19,634 nucleotides of DNA from Bovifimicola sp050309585 (GTDB lineage Bacteria > Bacillota > Clostridia > Lachnospirales > Lachnospiraceae), in NCBI GenBank assembly GCA_050309585.1, contig JBNRML010000041.1, forward strand, positions 1 to 19,634. Reading direction: 5' to 3'. Shown piece after piece: positions 14,811 to 19,634 of this stretch. Positions within the stretch are counted from its first letter, which is position 1. Each line of letters begins with the position of its first letter. The notes beneath the pieces were generated by a model. The model was not told the DNA's origin. It worked only from the letters and a program-made list of their open reading frames with translations, and searched no databases. Position numbers and translations under genes: made by a program.

Positions 14811-16778
14811 ATGAATATTAACAAATCAAGTGAAAGAATAAAGGAATTAGTTACTATTTTAAATAAGGCCTCCAAAGCATATTATCAGGATGGCGTGGAG
14901 ATAATGAGCAATTATGAATATGATAAGCTATATGATGAATTACGGGATTTGGAAAAAGAAACGGGATTTGTTATGTCTGACAGTCCAACAGTTAAGGTTG
15001 GATATGAGGTCTTGAGTGAGCTTCCAAAGGAAAAACATGATTCACCCATGCTTTCCTTAGATAAGACAAAGGAAGTCGATGTACTTTCATCTTTTATAGG
15101 TGATAAAAAAGGTGTATTATCCTGGAAATTAGATGGTCTTACAGTAGTGCTTACCTATCGTAACGGAGAACTTTACAAAGCTGTTACCAGAGGGAATGGT
15201 GAAATCGGTGAGGTTATTACAAACAACGCGAAAGTGTTTAAGAACATTCCTTTACAGATATCATTTAAAGGCGAGCTTGTCATAAGAGGCGAAGCCTTGA
15301 TTAAGTATTCAGATTTTGAAAAAATCAATGAAAACATATCTGACGCAGATGCAAAATATAAAAATCCCAGAAATCTGTGTTCTGGCTCCGTAAGACAGTT
15401 AAATAACCAGATAACTGCTGAAAGAAATGTAAATTTCTTTTGTTTTGCACTAATCTCTGCTGAAGGCATGGATTTCAATAATTCAATATGCAGCCAGTTT
15501 GAATGGCTTAAGGAACAGGGATTTTCTGTAGTAGAACATTACCCTGTAACAGGAAATACAATTCCTGAAAAAGTAAAGTATTTTAGCGAAGAAATTGAAA
15601 AATGCGATTTACCTTCTGACGGTCTGGTGTTGGTATTTGATGATATTGCATATGGAGCTTCATTAGGAAGAACTGCAAAGTTTCCAAGAAATGGCATTGC
15701 ATTTAAATGGAAGGACGAGATTGCCGTGACAACTTTGACGGAAATTGAATGGAGTCCTTCAAGAACAGGTCTGATTAATCCAGTTGCTATTTTTGAACCT
15801 GTTGAGCTGGAAGGAACAACTGTAACCAGAGCCAGCATTCACAATGTTAGTGTTGCAGAAAATCTTAAGCTTGGAATTGGCGACCAGATAGAGGTATATA
15901 AGGCCAATATGATTATTCCGCAGATTGCAAGGAACATCACCGAAAGTGGCTTTGTGGGTGTGCCTGATAAATGTCCTGTATGTCAGGGCAACACAAAAAT
16001 TAAAGAGGACAATGGATTTAAATTTTTATATTGCACAAATGAAAATTGCCCGGCAAAACAAATCAAGAAGTACACTCATTTCGTATCAAGAAATGCCATG
16101 AATATTGATGGCTTATCAGAGGAAACACTTGAAAAATTCATTGATGCCGGATTTATAACTGAATTTGCTGATATATATAAACTTGATAGATATGAGAACG
16201 AAATTGTAAAAATGAAAGGATTTGGAAAAAAATCCTATGACAATATCATTAATGCAGTAAAAGCATCGAGAGATACTGAATGTTACAGAATCATTTATGG
16301 ACTTGGTATATTAAATGTTGGCGTTACAAATGCCAAACTAATATGCAAGGCATTTTCAAATGACATCAACAGCATAATAAATGCAGATTCTGATACATTA
16401 ACAAGAATTGACGGTGTAGGAGAAGTAATCGCAGATTCCTTTATTGAATATTTCAAAAAACCTGAAAATATTTCTATGGTTAAAAATCTATTGAGTGAAA
16501 TAAATATTCAAATACCTGCTGAGGAAAATATCACAAATTCTGAAATTGACGGAAAAACATTTGTAATAACAGGCTCTTTGAACCATTTTACAAACAGAGA
16601 TGAGTTAAAGCAAAAAATAGAAGCCCTTGGTGGTAAAGTTACCGGTTCGGTAACAAAGAAAACAGATTTTCTTATTAATAACGATGCACTGTCCGGCTCA
16701 TCAAAAAACAAAAAGGCCAAAGAACTGGGTGTCAAGATTATTACAGAAGAAGAATTTCTTGATTTTCTAAGTGAATGA
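14811..16778 (+). CDS. ligA: NAD-dependent DNA ligase LigA (divergent)
   Basis: Seals DNA nicks using NAD+. Domains in order: Ia helical region (about 1-70), adenylation domain with the KLDG active-site Lys106, OB fold (about 305-380), a four-Cys zinc finger (CPVC then CTNENC, near 390-415), helix-hairpin-helix repeats (about 425-560) and a BRCT domain (about 580-655, DGKTFVITGSL). The 655-aa length is normal and no domain is missing. Several blocks differ from textbook LigA: SWKLDGLTV in place of the usual E-P-K-I/V-D-G-L-A, TRGNGEIGEVITNN in place of TRGDGxxGEDVTxN, and RNLCSGSVRQLN in place of RNAAAGSLRQLD. The start at 14811 follows GGAGATAGG; the ATG at 14799 lies within that site. It may be the main ligase or one of two. 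Confidence 0.95.
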   Translation: MNINKSSERIKELVTILNKASKAYYQDGVEIMSNYEYDKLYDELRDLEKETGFVMSDSPTVKVGYEVLSELPKEKHDSPMLSLDKTKEVDVLSSFIGDKKGVLSWKLDGLTVVLTYRNGELYKAVTRGNGEIGEVITNNAKVFKNIPLQISFKGELVIRGEALIKYSDFEKINENISDADAKYKNPRNLCSGSVRQLNNQITAERNVNFFCFALISAEGMDFNNSICSQFEWLKEQGFSVVEHYPVTGNTIPEKVKYFSEEIEKCDLPSDGLVLVFDDIAYGASLGRTAKFPRNGIAFKWKDEIAVTTLTEIEWSPSRTGLINPVAIFEPVELEGTTVTRASIHNVSVAENLKLGIGDQIEVYKANMIIPQIARNITESGFVGVPDKCPVCQGNTKIKEDNGFKFLYCTNENCPAKQIKKYTHFVSRNAMNIDGLSEETLEKFIDAGFITEFADIYKLDRYENEIVKMKGFGKKSYDNIINAVKASRDTECYRIIYGLGILNVGVTNAKLICKAFSNDINSIINADSDTLTRIDGVGEVIADSFIEYFKKPENISMVKNLLSEINIQIPAEENITNSEIDGKTFVITGSLNHFTNRDELKQKIEALGGKVTGSVTKKTDFLINNDALSGSSKNKKAKELGVKIITEEEFLDFLSE

Positions 16779-16812
16779 TTAAAAAGGTTAAAGCTTTTAT
16801 CATTTTTGATGG

Positions 16813-16841
16813 TTGAAAATTGATTTTTTTTGTATTATCAT
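16813..16841 (+). promoter_or_regulatory. Probable sigma-A promoter of metA
   Basis: TTGAAA (16813-16818) and TATCAT (16836-16841) are spaced by 17 bases, each matching the consensus at five of six positions. The start would be near 16848, leaving a leader of about 30 bases, too short for a riboswitch. The 98-base gap after ligA shows only a weak AT-rich hairpin near 16780-16800. Confidence 0.6.
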
Positions 16842-16876
16842 TGTAAGACAAGTTTTTTTAGAAATGGAGAATATTT

Positions 16877-17785
16877 ATGCCAATTAAAGTAAAAGCTGAT
16901 TTACCTGCAAAAGCAGTAATAGAGCAGGAAAATATATTTATTATGGATGAGACAAGGGCAATTAGCCAGGATATCAGACCCTTAAAAATTGCAATATTAA
17001 ATCTCATGCCATTAAAACACGAAACTGAAATACAGTTATTAAGAGCATTGTCAAATACACCATTACAGGTTGATGTTACCTTTGTTTACATTGCATCCCA
17101 TGTATCAAAAAACACACCGGCAAGCCATCTTGACCAGTTTTACAGTACCTTTGATGAAATTAAACACAAAAAATTTGACGGTTTCATTATTACCGGTGCA
17201 CCTCTTGATGATTTTGCTTTCGAAGAAGTGGATTATTGGGAAGAAATGAAAGAAATCATGGATTTTACCGAAAAGAACGTTACTTCAACCCTCCACATCT
17301 GCTGGGGTGCCCTTGCAGGCTTATATTATCATTATGGAATAAATACCAGAAGGACACCACAAAAAAGATTTGGCATATATGAACACAAAGTAATTCACAG
17401 AAAGGTACCATTAATGAGAGGCTTTGATGATGTGTTTCTGGCACCGCACTCAAGACATTTAGAGTCCAGTTTTGAGGAAATACATGCCAACAAAAATTTA
17501 ACCGTCCTTGCTGAATCTGATGTGGTTGGTCCTTTAGTGGTAATGGCCAAAGAAGGCAAACAAATCTTTTTGTTGGGACATCCGGAATATGACAGGATGA
17601 CACTTGACACTGAGTACAGGCGAGATTTGGGTAAAGGTCTTCCAATTCAGGTTCCTTACAATTATTACAAAGACGACAATCCTGATAATCCACCTTTGCT
17701 CACCTGGAGAGCACATGCCAATGCCCTGTATACAAACTGGTTAAACTACTACGTATACCAGCAGACACCTTATGAACTTGTATAG
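16877..17785 (+). CDS. metA: Homoserine O-acyltransferase MetA (probably acetyl-CoA specific)
   Basis: Acylates homoserine at the start of methionine synthesis. The 302-aa sequence can be matched to E. coli MetA without gaps through the active site: Cys142 (HICWGALAG), Lys47, His235 and Glu237 (GHPEYD) are all conserved. The acyl-donor specificity position 111 (in ITGAPLDDF) is Asp. Published work on this family found Gly111 for succinyl-CoA and Glu111 for acetyl-CoA; an acidic Asp favours acetyl-CoA by inference. GGAG (16866-16869) lies seven bases before the ATG. It has its own promoter and ends flush against the convergent flippase gene, with no terminator between. Confidence 0.95.
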   Translation: MPIKVKADLPAKAVIEQENIFIMDETRAISQDIRPLKIAILNLMPLKHETEIQLLRALSNTPLQVDVTFVYIASHVSKNTPASHLDQFYSTFDEIKHKKFDGFIITGAPLDDFAFEEVDYWEEMKEIMDFTEKNVTSTLHICWGALAGLYYHYGINTRRTPQKRFGIYEHKVIHRKVPLMRGFDDVFLAPHSRHLESSFEEIHANKNLTVLAESDVVGPLVVMAKEGKQIFLLGHPEYDRMTLDTEYRRDLGKGLPIQVPYNYYKDDNPDNPPLLTWRAHANALYTNWLNYYVYQQTPYELV

Positions 17786-19117
17786 TTACATAAGTGCCTT
17801 TACAATGGATGCATAATTAAGGATTGTAACTAACACATAGCTCAATGTTATTCCTATAATAAATCCAGTTATTCCTATTACAGGTACGAGGTATATTATG
17901 GATCCAAGTTGAATTAAGGTTGAAAATACACTGTGAATGAATGCTGTTTTTGTTTTTCCAAGTCCATTAAGAATGTTTATTAATATAACAGATAAAAATA
18001 TAAATGGACACGAAAAACTCAATAATCTAATATATATTCCATAGTTGTTTTTAAACAGGATATGGCATATCAGATTCGAACACAAATAAAAGAACACAAA
18101 ACACAGGACACCATAGATAAAACAACTGGCAATTATGCTTGAAATGTATTTTTTTATTTCTTCATTCTTTTTATTTGCATGTAGAAAAGAAATTTTTGGA
18201 AGTAAAAGTTTTCCCAATGAATTAATTAATGACCCAGGAAAACAGATTAATGGAAGTATTAATCCCAGGACTATGCCATATACAGACAAAGCTTCGGTAT
18301 TTGTCACTCCATATTTTGTGAGCTGTAACGGGATCATAATACTCTGAATACTTTGCAAAACACTTAGCATAAGTTTATTTGATGTGAGAGGAACAACGTA
18401 AGATACTATTTCCTTTTTATCAGGTATGCTTGCGTCAAAATTCAGTTTTCGTTTACTTATCTGTAGTAGTATTTTTGAATAATCTTTATAAAATTTTACG
18501 TAACAAAACACAGCAGCACTTATTTCTCCTGCAATACTGCCATACACAACCACCACCGGATTGATTGTGTAATGACATTTTTTTAGTATGAATATTAAAA
18601 TAAATATCATCAATACTCTGACAATTTGTTCAACCAATGTTGAAATTGCAGACAATGATGGTATTTTTTTTGCAATATAAAAGCTGCATATACATGAATG
18701 AACCACGGCAAACGGAAATACTATGCTTAAATATTTAATCATTTTTTCACATCGTGGTTCCAACAGAAATCTATAAGCTATGTAGTCACTGAATACAAAT
18801 ATTAACATTGCAAATACTATTGATGTAATAATTGATAAATATATTAGTTTTTTAAAAATTATTATTTTAGAATAATCATCCTTCTGTTCTGACACCATTT
18901 TTGCAATTGCTGTCTCGAATCCTGCTATGCATAAAGAAAATCCAATGACCTGAACCGGTAAAATTAATTGAAATAATCCCAAACCTTCTTCACCAATATG
19001 CCCGATTAAGAATATTCTAAATAAAAAACCTATTATTCTAATCAGGAACATAGAAGAGGTAAGAATAATTGTCCCTTTAAATAGATTTGTCTTTATTAAT
19101 TTTGATAAATTTTTCAA
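17786..19117 (-). CDS. SpoVB/MurJ-like polysaccharide or lipid-linked oligosaccharide flippase
   Basis: Multi-pass membrane protein of the MOP flippase superfamily, about 443 aa with roughly 12-14 hydrophobic helices and a basic N-terminus. The opening (KGTIILTSSMFLIRIIGFLFRIF, split over the first helix) and the IGEEGLGLFQLILPV stretch near residue 45 closely resemble SpoVB, the spore-cortex member related to the lipid II flippase MurJ. It is shorter than B. subtilis SpoVB (about 518 aa), and the substrate is not determined by sequence. The start is taken as TTG at 19117, because GGAG (19127-19124) lies six bases before it; an ATG four codons upstream (19129) overlaps that site. It is divergent from the cysteine desulfurase gene and convergent with metA. 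Confidence 0.85.
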   Translation of the reverse strand: MKNLSKLIKTNLFKGTIILTSSMFLIRIIGFLFRIFLIGHIGEEGLGLFQLILPVQVIGFSLCIAGFETAIAKMVSEQKDDYSKIIIFKKLIYLSIITSIVFAMLIFVFSDYIAYRFLLEPRCEKMIKYLSIVFPFAVVHSCICSFYIAKKIPSLSAISTLVEQIVRVLMIFILIFILKKCHYTINPVVVVYGSIAGEISAAVFCYVKFYKDYSKILLQISKRKLNFDASIPDKKEIVSYVVPLTSNKLMLSVLQSIQSIMIPLQLTKYGVTNTEALSVYGIVLGLILPLICFPGSLINSLGKLLLPKISFLHANKKNEEIKKYISSIIASCFIYGVLCFVFFYLCSNLICHILFKNNYGIYIRLLSFSCPFIFLSVILINILNGLGKTKTAFIHSVFSTLIQLGSIIYLVPVIGITGFIIGITLSYVLVTILNYASIVKALM

Positions 19118-19215
19118 ACTACACTCCATTCCACAGATGCATTGCGTCTGAAAGAAGTTATTCTTTTTATATTTTATTTTTTAGAAAAAATTATATTCAT
19201 AAAAGTGGTGAAATA

Positions 19216-19634
19216 ATGATTTATTTAGATAATGCTGCAACAACAAAAGTGTCAGAAGAAGCAATCCGCGAAATGAACAAATATTTTCGATATTCATATG
19301 GAAATCCATCTTCTAATCATGAGGCTGGAAAAATTGCAAAAAGGGCTCTCAGAAAAGCCAGGCAAACCATTGCCAGTACAATAAATGCCAAAGAAGAGGA
19401 AATATTTTTTACATCCGGAGGAACAGAATCAGATAATCTCGCGTTAAACATAGCTCTATCACACAAAAAAAGTAATTGTTCAGAAATTATAACATCTCCA
19501 ATAGAACATCCTGCGATACTAAAAACATTAGAAAACTATCAAAAATATGGTATAAAAATAAATTATGCTGAGATAAGTGATACAGGCGTTGTATCAGTTG
19601 ACAGCATAAAAAGACTTTCAACTTGTACTGTCTC
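19216..19634 (+). CDS. Cysteine desulfurase, NifS/IscS-like (5' part, continues past window)
   Basis: The first 139 residues of a PLP-dependent enzyme that takes sulfur from cysteine for iron-sulfur clusters, tRNA thiolation or thiamine. The start MIYLDNAATT, then YGNPSSNHEAG, FFTSGGTESDNLA and SPIEHPAIL (the His near the cofactor), are class V aminotransferase/NifS hallmarks. The PLP lysine and catalytic-cysteine loop lie beyond the window, so IscS, NifS and SufS types cannot be told apart fully; the motifs favour NifS/IscS. GGTGA lies about five bases before the ATG. The frame is open to the end. In related clostridia this gene often precedes thiI, which is not visible here. Confidence 0.93.
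   Translation, partial: MIYLDNAATTKVSEEAIREMNKYFRYSYGNPSSNHEAGKIAKRALRKARQTIASTINAKEEEIFFTSGGTESDNLALNIALSHKKSNCSEIITSPIEHPAILKTLENYQKYGIKINYAEISDTGVVSVDSIKRLSTCTV

Noticed and set aside
16780..16800. AT-rich hairpin after ligA as a terminator
   Set aside because: Imperfect, weak stem without a clean T-run.
17280..17693. Minus-strand open frame of 137 codons within metA
   Set aside because: Its sequence is Cys/His-rich and shadow-like, opposite conserved metA codons.

Overview
This looks like a stretch of ordinary chromosome from a low-GC, spore-forming or spore-derived anaerobic Firmicute, most likely a Clostridia/Lachnospiraceae relative. The grounds are AT-rich codon use, strong GGAG-type ribosome sites, preQ1 and TPP riboswitches with intrinsic terminators, a short clostridial-type ThiC, a B12-dependent MetH split from its reactivation domain, and several sporulation-linked genes (CwlC-like amidase, YtfI/DUF2953 + YtfJ/GerW, a SpoVB-like flippase). 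No phage, transposon, CRISPR array, tRNA or rRNA was seen. The genus assignment is inference; no rRNA gene is present to test it.

Layout. 1-816: a cytoplasmic-type amidase with a SPOR domain. 822-2929: a queuosine-precursor operon (promoter, preQ1-I riboswitch, terminator, queC, yhhQ/queP, queF). 2940-6566: a thiamine operon (TPP riboswitch, terminator, a fused thiM-thiE gene, a HAD phosphatase, thiC). 6606-9983: a block of poorly characterised genes: a 467-residue helical unknown, a 104-residue unknown, DUF2953/YtfI, YtfJ/GerW and an unlisted 45-residue membrane peptide whose start lies in nested inverted repeats. 10016-14026: a one-carbon/methionine operon (metF, a stand-alone MetH reactivation protein with a four-Cys tail, and metH lacking that domain). 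14041-16778: an RluF-like pseudouridine synthase and a divergent NAD-dependent DNA ligase. 16813-17785: metA with its own promoter. 17786-19117 (minus strand): a SpoVB/MurJ-like flippase, convergent with metA with no gap. 19216-19634: the 5' part of a cysteine desulfurase running off the window.

How the genes work together. Two vitamin/cofactor operons are each gated by a riboswitch sensing an end product. QueC and QueF make preQ0 and then preQ1, and YhhQ imports precursors. ThiC supplies the pyrimidine of thiamine, ThiM salvages thiazole, ThiE joins them, and the HAD enzyme is a plausible phosphatase for the missing TMP-to-thiamine step. MetF, MetH and the reactivation protein form the B12-dependent methyl branch, and MetA begins homocysteine synthesis.

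Most genes are well-known families. The parts most worth attention are the thiM-thiE fusion with its HAD partner, the Cys-tailed MetH reactivation protein, Asp111 in MetA, the uncharacterised genes beside the spore genes, and the 45-residue ORF with its structured start. Several start codons were moved downstream because the apparent upstream ATG is part of the ribosome site (ATGGAG).
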